Shown here: positions 9,641 through 19,979 of the stretch, in pieces
Layout: the number at the start of each line of letters is the position of its first letter
How positions within the stretch are numbered: position 1 is the first letter of the stretch
Source: Astropecten irregularis
Taxonomy: Eukaryota > Echinodermata > Asteroidea > Paxillosida > Astropectinidae
Direction: 5' to 3'
Length of the DNA stretch: 64,000 bases
NCBI GenBank assembly: GCA_963971285.1
Contig: OZ020248.1
Span: 21,659,873-21,723,872, forward strand
The notes under the pieces: model-generated
The model's database searches: none
What the model was told of the DNA's origin: nothing
Seen by the model: only the letters and a program-made list of their open reading frames with translations
Translations under genes and position numbers: made by a program

Positions 9641-9990
9641 TTATTTTCTCAATGAACACAATAAATAATCCAATAATTCCCACATCATAGGTTCAATCCA
9701 ATCGGTTTTTTTTTCTGGTGAAATAAATGAAAACCTACCACGTTTTCTTTTAGCATGGGCTTGGCTTGCATCACTGTTCTTGCATTTGTCCTTTTCTTGC
9801 TGACCACTGTCATTTGACTTTGTCTGCATTCCTATAAAGTTTACCTTCATGAGCTCCTTTGCTCTATTGTTGAGTACTTTGGGTGAGGTACACATGTATC
9901 TGCACTGGAGCCTTGGGGCATTTGGAAGTAGCACCATGGTGTGTGGCTTAGTCTTGCTACCAGCTGGCCCAGTTGCCATGACATGATGGC
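9641..9990 (-). CDS. Candidate Ser/Lys-rich exon feeding into the 83-bp minisatellite
   Basis: Minus-strand codons read MATGPAGSKTKPHTMV, then RAKELMKVNFIGMQTKSNDS and AHAKRKRG, followed by GTAGGT, a good splice donor at about 9740. A second possible donor (AAG|GTAAAC) lies earlier. The first 26 codons are the terminal unit of the 83-bp minisatellite, suggesting that the array grew out of this exon. The identical frame recurs at 20329-20678 in the second copy. No known domain is recognised. Confidence 0.35.
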
Positions 9991-10760
9991 CAGCAGATGA
10001 GGTGGAGTGTTGCTCACCATGGTGTGTGGCTTAGTCTTGCTACCAGCTGGCCCAGTGGCCATGACATGATGGCCAGCAGATGAGATGGAGTGTTGCTCAC
10101 CATGGTGTGTGACTTAGTCTTGCTACCACCTGGCCCAGTCACCATGACATGATGGCCAGCAGATGAGGTGGAGTGTTGCTCACCATGGTGTGTGGCTTAG
10201 TCTTGCTGCCAGCTGGCCCAGTCACCATGACATGATGACCAGCAGATGATATGGAGTGTTGCTCACCATGGTGTGTGGCTTAGTCTTGCTACCAACTGGC
10301 CCAGTTGCCATGACATGATGTAAGCAGATGAGGTGGAGTGTTGCTCACCATGGTGTGTGGCTAAGTCTTGCTACCAGCTGGCCCAGTTGCCATGACATGA
10401 TGACCAGCAGATGAGGTGGAGTGTTTCTCACCATGGTGTGTGGCTTAGTCTTGCTACCAGCTGGCCCAGTTGCCATGACATGATGGCTAGCAAATGAGGT
10501 GGAGTGTTGCTCACCATGGTGTGTGGCTTAGTCTTGCTACCAGCTGGCCCAGTTGCCATGACATGATGACCAGCAGATGAGATGGAGTGTTGCTCACCAT
10601 GTTGTGTGGCTTAGTCTTGCTACCAGCTGGCCCAGTTGCCATGACATGATGGCCAGCAGATGAGACGGAGTGTTGCTCACCATGGTGTGTGGCTTAGTCT
10701 TGCTACCAGCTGGCCCAGTTGCCATGACATGATGGAAAGCAGATGAGGTGGAGTGTTGCT
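9932..10760 (+). repeat. 83-bp minisatellite, 10 units
   Basis: The unit begins CACCATGGTGTGTGGCTTAG and recurs at 9932, 10015, 10098 and onward at 83-bp steps to about 10760. Units differ at scattered positions (for example GCCAGCTGGCCC/ACCACCTGGCCC, a GGCC-GTAA variant near 10320). Because 83 is not a multiple of 3, the array cannot encode one in-frame peptide repeat. The copy in the second duplicated segment is 20620-21448. Confidence 0.95.
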
Positions 10761-11121
10761 CAAGTTGAATAAATTGATTGCTTTGTAAGCAGACAATCAT
10801 TCTCATTTTGCAAATGCTTCTTCTCAATCTGGCCATTGTTCATTTCGAAATGTTTGGCCAGCCTTTCCCATTCCTCCTTTTCCTGCGTTATTTCCTGAAG
10901 TCTTTCCTTTCTTCAGGTCTCCTGTCACTTTTGTTTGTGAGTATATTGATCTGTCTGTTTCTATCAATGATCTTGAAGTGCTGCTGGTTCAGTTTTAGAT
11001 TTATCTGAGATATTGTCTCAAGTAATGCTATGATCCGAGAAGACTTCATGTGGTTTTTATCACGAGAGATAAATAAAGATTCCCGTACATCATTTATTGC
11101 AATTAATGCATTGTTATACAT
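10760..11121 (-). pseudogene. Coiled-coil exon, frameshifted
   Basis: The minus strand gives IIALLETISQINLKLNQQHF and RNRQINILTNKS, then, one frame over, LQEITQEKEEWERLAKHFEM and GQIEKKHLQNENDCLL. Both halves are Glu/Lys/Leu-rich and heptad-like, so a coiled coil is likely. A single shift near 10900 separates them. The stretch ends at a stop right where the 83-bp minisatellite begins. Identical in copy 2 (21448-21809). Confidence 0.45.
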
Positions 11122-11932
11122 TCCCAGGAGGGTCTCAAACTTAAAAACTTTTCCTTTCCCTTTCTCTATTGCTCATGTGTTGTTCGGAAGACTAGCTGTG
11201 TTTCTCTGAGTCTGTTTTCATAGCTATCAACAATCATACGAACAACATTAATGTCAGCCGGGAACTCCTTATTTGGTATGGTTTCATCCATGTTTGTGTT
11301 CAATGGACAGTGAAGTACTTCACTAATTGTACTAATTCAATACAATTCAATGACATTTATTTCCACTGTGTGGGGGCAACTTCCTAAAAGCCGAGGCTTG
11401 TGTGGGATGTGCTGTGACATACATTTACAAAACATGACAGGACAAGACAGAATAATTACACAATACATTTACGTCTTCCAAATGAAAGTAAACAAAGCTT
11501 ATAAAACAATTTTAAAAGGGGAAAATATAAAGAAACAAAAACAAAAACAAAAGAAAACCATATTACATTATACATTGTGTTAACAAAACGCAACATGTTC
11601 AACCTTGTGTGTATACCTGCTGGCATATAGCCTGAAATTATACATGCAATCTTGGGCAGTTATAACTTGCTGCAGAGTTTTACCTTATTTTTTACAGCCA
11701 TTGAATTACAGTAGTGTAAATCTGCTATGGCACATGATATACAGACATCCTTGCCCACATGTGAACAACACCTCAGCACCACACCATTTAAAATGAGAAG
11801 AAACCCTTGGTCTTTGAAGTTTCTTACCACTTCCTGAAAGAACACTGTAAACAATAGATGTCATAGAATGAGAACAGGGTTACATGTACAAAACTGTTGC
11901 ATTACTTATCATATCTTGATTTTTTCTAGTTA

Positions 11933-11958
11933 GGGTTAGGGTTAGGATTAATTGAAAT
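11933..11958 (+). repeat. Short interstitial TTAGGG tract
   Basis: The sequence TTAGGGTTAGGGTTAGG carries two full TTAGGG units with partial ones on either side. Metazoan telomeres are TTAGGG, but a tract this short in internal DNA is common and does not indicate a chromosome end. Repeated at about 22621-22646 in the second copy. Confidence 0.6.
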
Positions 11959-12433
11959 TCATTACCGTCCACAAAATAGAATATCCCTATAAAACACTAT
12001 CTATTTCATCAACTACTTCTGTGGGAGGCATATCTCGCTGAATACAGATCTTTCCTGACATCTCATTCTTGGCAAGGAGCTCTCTGTGTTTTTCAATTGG
12101 AATTGTTCCTAAAGAATATCTCTGGTAAGTGGAGGAAATTGAGAGCTTGTGAGGCTGGGATTGTCACTGATAGACATGATACTAGGCCAATGTAGTGGAC
12201 TGTACAACGTTGTGTAATGCAAAATGGTCGATGGTGTTCAGATTGTTTATCACACCCGTATGCTTGTGCATCAAATTGGTAAGTGCCCTAAACACTCCTT
12301 CTGCAGTGGCCCTTTGAATGATAGAATTGCTTGGGCCACACAGCTCTTTTGGCTTTTTTATTTAGACTGGTGATCTCATCTACGATACGTTAATACTTAT
12401 GAGTACATTAGTTCAATGATAAAGTTCTAAATG

Positions 12434-12760
12434 TTAACTGATTAACTGAATTGATTGCCATAATATATAGTCCTTAACAAAACAGAGGACAAGAACAAAT
12501 CCCCGGTGTATCAGCCATTTCTGATACTTCTTGTTGGCAGCAGTGAATGTCTCAAGAGGCTGACATTCAACAATGGTAAATGACAGGACGTCAACATTTA
12601 CACTGGTATGGTCACCAGCCTCATTCACTATCCTTACATGCCAATTGGCATCACCAAACAGTGCGTTCAAGTGTTTCCACTGAATGACATGGAAATGTTG
12701 AGGCTGCACTTCTTCAAAACCAACTTCCTCAACTTAACGCTGCAATGTTTATTGCTGTGT
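12434..12760 (-). CDS. Candidate exon, uncharacterised (QPQHFHVIQWKHLNALFG)
   Basis: The minus strand is open for EEVGFEEVQPQHFHVIQWKH, then NALFGDANWHVRIVNEAGDH, then SFTIVECQPLETFTAANKKY. A splice-acceptor-like TCTCAAACAG lies upstream near 12823, but stops fall between it and this frame, so the true exon start is uncertain. Just upstream on the same strand is a Myb-like exon, and the two could be consecutive exons of one gene. No domain recognised. Confidence 0.35.
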
Positions 12761-12874
12761 GCTGGCGCATGGATGGTCACTTGTGAATTAGAGCGTCTTA
12801 CAATATTCAATTGCTCCTGACTCTGTTTGAGAAAAAAACACAAAACAGACACAAACTATTAATGCCTTCACTTT

Positions 12875-13060
12875 GCTTTGCTGCGGACCATGCCATCCAT
12901 TTTCCATATGCTTGATAAGCTTGATTGTGTCATCGTAGTCCCATGTTTTCTTCTCAATCTTGTTCTTCTTCGCATTTGCTATGCTACCATCACCTTCACT
13001 GTTGCTATTGCTAGTAATATGGGCTCGTTTTGGAGCCAAGTTTGCCATTTTCTCCACCAT
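12875..13060 (-). CDS. Candidate first exon with partial Myb/SANT-like domain
   Basis: The frame starts MVEKMANLAPKRAHITSNSN, continues through an acidic/Ser linker and a basic patch (NAKKNKIEKK), then enters TWDYDDTIKLIKHMENGW. The last part resembles helix 1 of a trihelix/Myb-SANT domain (W-x-x-x-x-x-x-L-I-x-x-x). The frame reaches GPQQSK followed by GTGAAG, a possible donor, after which it runs into intron-like sequence. If real, this would be the start of a DNA-binding protein whose next exon is at 12434-12760. Identical copy at 23563-23748. Confidence 0.35.
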
Positions 13061-13458
13061 GTACCAGTACCAGTCTCCAACGTGACCTTAGACATGTCAT
13101 GTTGGTACAACTGTAGCACTAGCAGCGTTTACATTATACATAGCCTACCGATTACCCGTGGAATAAGTATTCGTGTCTCAAGGGAGGCTTGCAAAATGTT
13201 CCACTGTGCCATGTTAAAGGACGCAAAAAACATAGAGCGTAAAAACATTTTTGTAAGAATTTGCAACCTTGAGAAAATTTCTCAGTGGTTGCAAGTTTTT
13301 TTAGCGTCGTGTGAAAAGGCCTTACGTTTTCAAATTCAGGATAGATCAAGATACTTTGCATCTTCCCTGCCTCTTGCCCTTGTGAGCTATTTCACTATAC
13401 AGTACTGCTTCTTCTGTTTTGTAACCACACTTCTTGCCTTGGATGCAGCTAAGCCTCG

Positions 13459-16400
13459 TAGCTCTTCTGTCTTTGCCAATGGTTTTGGCTGACCATCGCA
13501 CTCATGATGTTTTTATTGATGATCGAGCACAGCTTGTGCACATAATTCTTCATTTTCCTCCTTTCCTACAATCCCAACCCAAACCACCATTTTGTAATCT
13601 GTAGAATGCAAGCTCAGTATTTTGATAGTACTATGTTTAATGTGCAGGAAAGGTGTGATTCTGCTGATGTTCATACATAGATGTAATATGTACTCAATTT
13701 GCATAAATGTCTTTCTGAATGTTTCTATTATTATTATGTAGTCATTATACAGGAATTGACATCATTTGTTCAGACACTGGGTAAATGATTGAAATGTCAC
13801 TACTCAATGCCACAATGAAATACCAGGTAAGTATCTTCACATCAGTGTGACAAGTGTTCACCAGTGTTATGGTTTACATCCTCAGATCTTACACTTCTGC
13901 TTTCAACCACATTTAGACATTACAATGTAGTAAAAATGCTATTTTACAGGATTTTATTTAGACTTTGTCAAATTTAAAAAATCCGTACCACATACTTCAT
14001 TGTGGATTGATCCATGTAGTTTTAAATTAAGCTGTGCTTTCTTCCATTTTCATTTTTAAAACAGAACATTAATTTTATTAAGAGACTACAAATATTTAAG
14101 AGATAGTTGGTGTTAGCACTTGAACCCTGGAATGACCCAACTTCAGGGTGTCACTGGGGCTTCAAACCTCAGCTGACGGTTCAGGTTATGACCCATACTC
14201 AGTTTATATTCAGCTAATGAATATTGGTTAAAGTTTGAAAATTGTAGATATGTGAATTTGTTAAAGTTGTTTTCATTGGTATATAGCAGACTTGTATTTT
14301 ATTCTTAAATGCTTATCTTTACTACAAATTTAGAGAAGTAACAAGTAAACAAAGACTTGATTTTTGCATCTGATCTCTGCAGACTTATAATGATGTACTG
14401 CTTTGATAGATGATTCAGTTTTCTGGGTTGTGCAGATTGTAAAACAAATGATTAGATTTACTGAGTGTAGGTTTGCAAACTAAACAATGTACATGCATTC
14501 TTCAGCAGCTGTTTTCTACACTGCTGATGTTATGACATTTGTAATGATACAGCAGCCCAAACATGCAAATTAATGTTTTGTCAAAATGTTCCACTGCCAC
14601 TGCAAAATGCTCCACACTACTGAAATACCTGAGAATCTTCTCCAGAGCTCTTGGAAAGATCAACATGCAGCTTGAATGTTAAGCAAGAGACACCTTGAAC
14701 ACAGTATCAGAACTGTCATTGCCTGAAGAATTGATGTATGAATCAACATGTGCAGTTATGACAACTGACATCCAACATGAGTGGATCAAACATCCTCAGC
14801 CTGCACCCTCATCATCATCACTTTCACTCTCTCCAAGACAGCAGTGAATCTGTGCCAGGTACTGAGCTTGTGATGTGTTTCTTCTCATCAGTCAGAGATC
14901 TGCTAAGATGTCAGATTTCAACAATGTCACTGATTCTCTTCAAGGCTGGTACAAGTGCCTAACTAACATCCTGATGAAGGAGGCACAACTGTGCTGCATG
15001 GGTAAAGGTGCAGGAGTCCTGAAAATCCATTGAGATTATTGAGATGAAGTGAACACACATCATTGTTATAATTGAACTTCACTATTGCAAAAGCTGTACA
15101 GACACACAGTACAGCCAACCAGTAGGAGAGTGATACTGCTACCATGCAGCATTCATTGATAAATGACATGCAGTGAAACATCCTGATGAATGATACATGT
15201 GAAAAGCCATCAGTGTGTACAGAACTACAGAGATAATCATGGTATCCTCAACAACAACTTGTGGACTTGAGCAGTGAGCATCAACAGTGGAGTGGAGCAT
15301 ATGGCAATTCATTCTGTCAACCATTTCCTTTTGAGTTATGTTGCTACAGGTTCACATTGATCTGCACATTCCTTCTTTTACATAAATAAGTAAACGTAAT
15401 AATTTGTTTATCAAAGGTGATATAGGTTTATGAATCCTGGTTGCATTTCATTCACGTTGTATGAAGTCCTGTCACACATAATATATAACATTCATTCATT
15501 TACTGAACTGCAGGAGGTACTCACATTTTAGAGCAAACTGAAGAAATCTGTGAAACTCTGATGAGAATTCTCATGTTGAAGTTATTTTCTATATTTCATT
15601 GATTTGTATTGAATGCTATGAGCATCCCAACAGCACATGAATGGCAAACTGTTATGAAATACAGTTGTTAGATGTTACAAATTAAGGACTAGCCATTACT
15701 TGTTAGACACTTTAATGTAATTGAAAGCAGAAGTGTTGTTGTATTTTCTCTTTCCAAGTCATGTATGTATCTTATAAATTACCACAATTCTTGGTTATTG
15801 TTCTTGCATGTTTGGTCCAGCACAAAATGTAAAGTTGAAGTGACATTGCATGATTTTGCTCACAGCTGTCAAGAAACTGTGATTATTAAACATGTCTTCA
15901 ATTGACAAGTTTGTAATAGCTTTTAAATGGTATGATCTGCATATCTTAAAAATACTCCATGGTATTGTCAAATGCTGAGCATTCATTACAACCTCACCCA
16001 TGGTCCCTGTAGATTCGTTCTCTTTTCTTTCTGTTTTTCTTTTAGAATTTCAAACAGAAGATTCCTGTTGATCTTGACAGATTGCTAGAAATCCTCCCAC
16101 AATGTCTTGGTCACAGAGTCAAAGATCCATGGCATCACTCCGTAGTGAATGTTTTTGGCAGCTGTCCTCTTTTATGCGAATTGCATCTCTCATGTAATTT
16201 GGGCTTTTTTCCATTCTCCTATCAATTTCTTTCATTCTTACGGCACTCTACATCCATGTCTCTCTGTAAATAAACACCTGATTGTGGAGGCCTTGATGCA
16301 TAAAGAGTCTGCACCACTGGTGATGTCATGCAATAGGGTTATGGTCTAGTTAGTGTAACACTTGAAAGAAGGCAACAATGAGTCAGGTGGTTCCTGATGA

Positions 16401-16884
16401 TACCCCCACCTCTGAGTGGTTAATACAAAGAACCAGCAATGGATATTGTTGGTCTTTGGGGGACCTTTATACCACAAGTGTTTTCAGTTGTAGAAGAAAT
16501 AAAGAATTCTGTCCATTATGTACTGAAAAGTGTTTATTTGAAGGAGTTAGTATGATCATCTTTGTTGTGCTGTTTGTTTTGTTTGTTTACTTTTCTTTGT
16601 TGTTGTTGTTGTTTTTTGCAGGTAGAGCATTCACTCCAATCATGTGTTTTTCAAAATGCATGTAATGAAGAGAATTTTTGTTATCTGTTTCCAGAGAAAC
16701 TCATGTATGAAGATTGCATATAGCAAAACAGTGTAATTGATCAGTGGGACATTGCCATTGACATTCTCCTAATTCATAAATTATCAGGGGAGGGGGAAAC
16801 TTGGCCTCATCCCCCACCAGGATTGGCAGGGAAATGCCACTACCCATGTATGAGAGATGTACATGTAGAAAGAGCCCCACCAAC
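13459..16884 (+). repeat. 3.4-kb dispersed repeat, copy 1
   Basis: This segment matches 59681-63645 in the same orientation. The stretch 13459-15010 is roughly 95% alike by eye and collinear; a block at about 15236-15310 matches 61297-61366; and 16361-16884 matches 63099-63640. Intervening parts have diverged or been replaced. It includes pieces that look like splice acceptors (TTTTTCTTTTAG at about 16043, TTGTTTTTTGCAG at about 16620) but no long frame. Either a large non-autonomous element or a segmental duplication. Copy 24147-27572 is the assembly duplicate. Confidence 0.75.
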
Positions 16885-17159
16885 CAGAAACCATAAAATT
16901 GAGAAGAACATGAAAATGGAAGTTTTCAGCTTCATTTTGGTATATGGCTTGATTGCCTGAGAAACTTGTGAGTATTTGTAATAATTGTTTGAAATTAGCC
17001 ATTTTGCATGGAGCCTACGGGAAATTATTTACTGGTCTGCGTCTATTGAGCAGAGTGTCTGCCGCCCTCTGTTGGGGACATCAGGTACATGCACACATTC
17101 CAGCAAGCCCTGAGGGGGAGGGTTCATTAGCCTGCGATGTACACCCAGCAATATAGAGT

Positions 17160-17380
17160 GCCGGACAAAAAGAAGGGGGGGGGGACACTGCAGTAATGAC
17201 GGACAGTTTATTGTGCTGTCGGATTGGTGTATACAAAATATTTTTTCTTTATGGTCCGACTTCTATGACTGGAAAGTGATCAACTGTGTCCAAGATGAGC
17301 CAGGGATGGGGAAGGGTGGGGCTTGGAATAGGGGAGGGGTCGAATTGGGGAGGGCAGGGGTGGGGAGAAGTAATGAAAGC
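17160..17380 (+). other. G-rich stretch, possible G-quadruplex
   Basis: Between 17290 and 17375 runs of three or more G recur at short spacing (GGGGAAGGGTGGGG, GGGGAGGGG, GGGGAGGGCAGGGGTGGGG), and a run of ten G lies at about 17175. At least six G3+ tracts within about 80 bases meet the usual quadruplex pattern on the plus strand. No gene is seen here. Confidence 0.45.
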
Positions 17381-18639
17381 AGGGAAATATATTTAGCTGA
17401 CTTTAGATTTATAAAAGACATTTCGGGGTAGCGACAGATAAGCTCCCATTTGAAAAGATGAAATTAGCTGCAGACCAGAAATTGATTGGAAGTTAAAAAA
17501 AACTACCAAGATTGTGGGAGGGGGAAGGATTTCCTTCCTCTATGCTCGCACATATCCTCCATGAATTGTTGACAGCAAAATGTTTTAAGATTCCCCAGTC
17601 AAGGAAAAATGCTGGTGGTTCAAGCCCACCCAGGGACGGGGGTTAATGTTTTGCTTTATTTCATTTATTTTATGCAAAAGGTCATTAAGATTCCCCTTCA
17701 AGGAAATGTGAGACACCTGTTTGCTTGATGAGTTCACACTGCACTGATTTGTGGTTGATGTTTACCATGAGTGACAACTTGACACGACATGAGAGGGCGC
17801 TCTCCATAAAAACTGTTTATTGGCACCTGGATGAGACGGTACCCAGACGTCTACAGTACAAAATCAACCAGTATTGTGTAGAGCACGTGCATCTACATGC
17901 TGTATGTACAGAATGTACTTGCGCGAAGTTCGGATAGGAAGTCTGAAAGTTTTCTCGAGACTTTTCGTTTTGTGTTCCAGTTTGTCTCATGTTCATTTGT
18001 AAAACTGTATTTTCACGTTGACTGGACAAGCAGGCTTGGTACGGCCTGGTATTCTGTCCCTGCTGTAGTTTTAGATCCATAGAGTCAGCGTACCAATGTT
18101 TCATCTCGTGAGAAGTGAACCCAGTTGGACTGGCCATGCTGAGATTGCTGACCGTGTGTGTGCCACTCGGAAAGGAGAGACTCGTGAACTCGGCTGCCCA
18201 AGGTCACCATGGAATGGAGACAAGCTAAGGAGACTGAGCATACACTTACACGGAATTTCGTACATGGTGTTATCATGTACACAGTATAGCGGACTGACTG
18301 CACTTTGCTGCTCTGTGGTTGCCATGTTTTGCAACTCAACACGTGAATCGATATCCTGCACTTTATTACAAACAAAAACTGACACTCGGAGCCTCAAAGT
18401 CAAAGTGTGAAAAACCTCAACTTCCACAGCAGCTTGATCGATCGGTATCTGACTTCTGACTAGCCAGTGGTAAGTACATGATGCTACAGACAGGTAGGTA
18501 AACTAATTGGTAATCCTGTGTTTTACTTTTACCAGGCCCTGAATGTACTACAACTCCTGTTGGTCACAAATCATCAAGCTTTTCCTCCAATCAGCGCTGA
18601 GCCTTTTTGGAGGGGCTCAGCGCCCAGTTTGGGATGGCG

Positions 18640-18765
18640 TTAAAATACACTGATGTAGACCGGCTTCGTTTTGACAATTTTTAGTTTGACCCACAAGACC
18701 TCGGTGTCGACATCAAGTTCTGGGCAATGAGTGGCTATGATGTCATCCCTCACTGTGATGAGTAC
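18640..18765 (-). pseudogene. LINE endonuclease fragment, copy 1 (truncated by gap)
   Basis: Same coding remnant as 29328-29453: LITVRDDIIATHCPELDVDT and EVLWVKLKIVKTKPVYISVF on the minus strand. Here the other half of the gene is missing because the adjoining hAT element runs into the assembly gap. Confidence 0.6.
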
Positions 18766-19779
18766 TAAGGCTGCAGTTTGTAACCGATTACCCGAGTAAC
18801 CGACCGTCCGCTCGGGTACCCGAGTACATTTTTGCGGATAGGTTAATCGAAGTGTATTTTTTTTATGGGCCTTTTCTTTTTTATTAAAACATAAGTGCTT
18901 CTGGAGTTCACCAAGAAAAAATACCAAGATAGGGTGTTGAGCACAAAACCACGATCTTTTTTAAGATTGACAAGCCAGCTAAAAAAAGCCAGACATTTTC
19001 CAATCTCCCCTTCTTCCGGACATGGACATGGCCTTTGTGGACACATCCTTTGTGTAGCCAACAGTTTCCATTCACCAGACGGCATCATATTACAGCCTAA
19101 AACATCAGAGGATTATCAGCAGAGCCGACAGCTATTCAACTTTATTCTTGAGAGGCTGACTGAGTATTTTTTTAAGTACATCGGGATTTTGTTTTTCAGG
19201 GGATCGTGATTTTCTGTCGGGGTATTTTTTAGAGGTTATTTTTTTAAAGGATTGATATCTTTTCAAGATTGCAAAATATAGGCAGGGTTTTGTTTCTTTC
19301 GGAAGATTGGGCATTTCTTGGGTACCAGCCTTTTATTTCTCCAGAGGATTGGGATATTTCGGGGAATCAGGATTTTTTTTAGTTGGTCATGTTTTATTTT
19401 AGGAGTTTTTAGACACTTTGTATTTCTGTGGAGGTAAGAACTTTAAATGGAGTATGGTCAATTTTATTTATTAATTTTTTTTGGGGGGAGGGGTTGTGAT
19501 TTTTTTTTCCCATGGATCTGTATTTTTTCAGGGATTGGTATTTTGAAGGGATTGATGACACTTTTCTTGGGACGAAGATTTATGAAGGAGCTGGCAAGGA
19601 TTTTTCAGTAGATCGTGATCATCGTGATTTCGTCAAGGGATTTTTTTTTCAGGGGATTGCCGATTTGTTTCGGCTTTCATTTTTTAAGTAAATTGGTGTT
19701 TTTTCCCCGACTCGGGAGATAGGCTCTCGATTCTCCAGGGACTGTCAACTCAAGTTGGACCAGAGCCAATTGGGCTGGG
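18766..19779 (+). mobile_element. hAT element, left part only (cut by assembly gap)
   Basis: Begins TAAGGCTGCAGTTTG directly after ATGAGTAC, exactly as the complete copy at 29454-31147. Its right end is absent because the contig stops at 19779. Confidence 0.75.
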
Positions 19780-19979
19780 NNNNNNNNNNNNNNNNNNNNN
19801 NNNNNNNNNNNNNNNNNNNNNNNNNNNNNNNNNNNNNNNNNNNNNNNNNNNNNNNNNNNNNNNNNNNNNNNNNNNNNNNNNNNNNNNNNNNNNNNNNNNN
19901 NNNNNNNNNNNNNNNNNNNNNNNNNNNNNNNNNNNNNNNNNNNNNNNNNNNNNNNNNNNNNNNNNNNNNNNNNNNNNNN
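19780..19979. other. Assembly gap, 200 N
   Basis: Exactly 200 N, a placeholder length of the kind scaffolders insert when the gap size is unknown. The flanks are the end and start of the same 10.5-kb sequence, which indicates an unresolved contig overlap. Confidence 1.

Larger units (their letters stand above)
9292..19779 (+). repeat. Duplicated segment, copy 1 (10,488 bp)
   Basis: Every stretch compared is identical to 19980-30467 at a constant offset of 10,688 bp, including microsatellites, poly-A/T lengths and all minisatellite variants. It ends exactly at the first N (19780). See findings: probably an unmerged contig overlap rather than biology. Confidence 0.97.

Noticed and set aside
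11933-11958. Telomere end
   Set aside because: Only two complete TTAGGG units lie within internal sequence; not a chromosome terminus.
12878-13492. 204-codon plus-strand ORF, the longest besides C1q
   Set aside because: It runs antisense through the Myb-like exon and its intron, has no recognised domain and a composition (Cys, Phe, Ser-rich) typical of chance frames opposite coding sequence. I kept the minus-strand reading.
17606-17640. tRNA-like T-arm (GGTGG-TTCAAGC-CCACC)
   Set aside because: The T-arm and B-box are good, but no A-box, anticodon arm or acceptor stem pairs can be fitted upstream; at most a fossil of a tRNA-derived SINE.
18440-18490. 5' exon of a host gene ending at GTAAGTACATG
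   Set aside because: The splice donor is strong, but no convincing coding frame, promoter or downstream exon could be tied to it.
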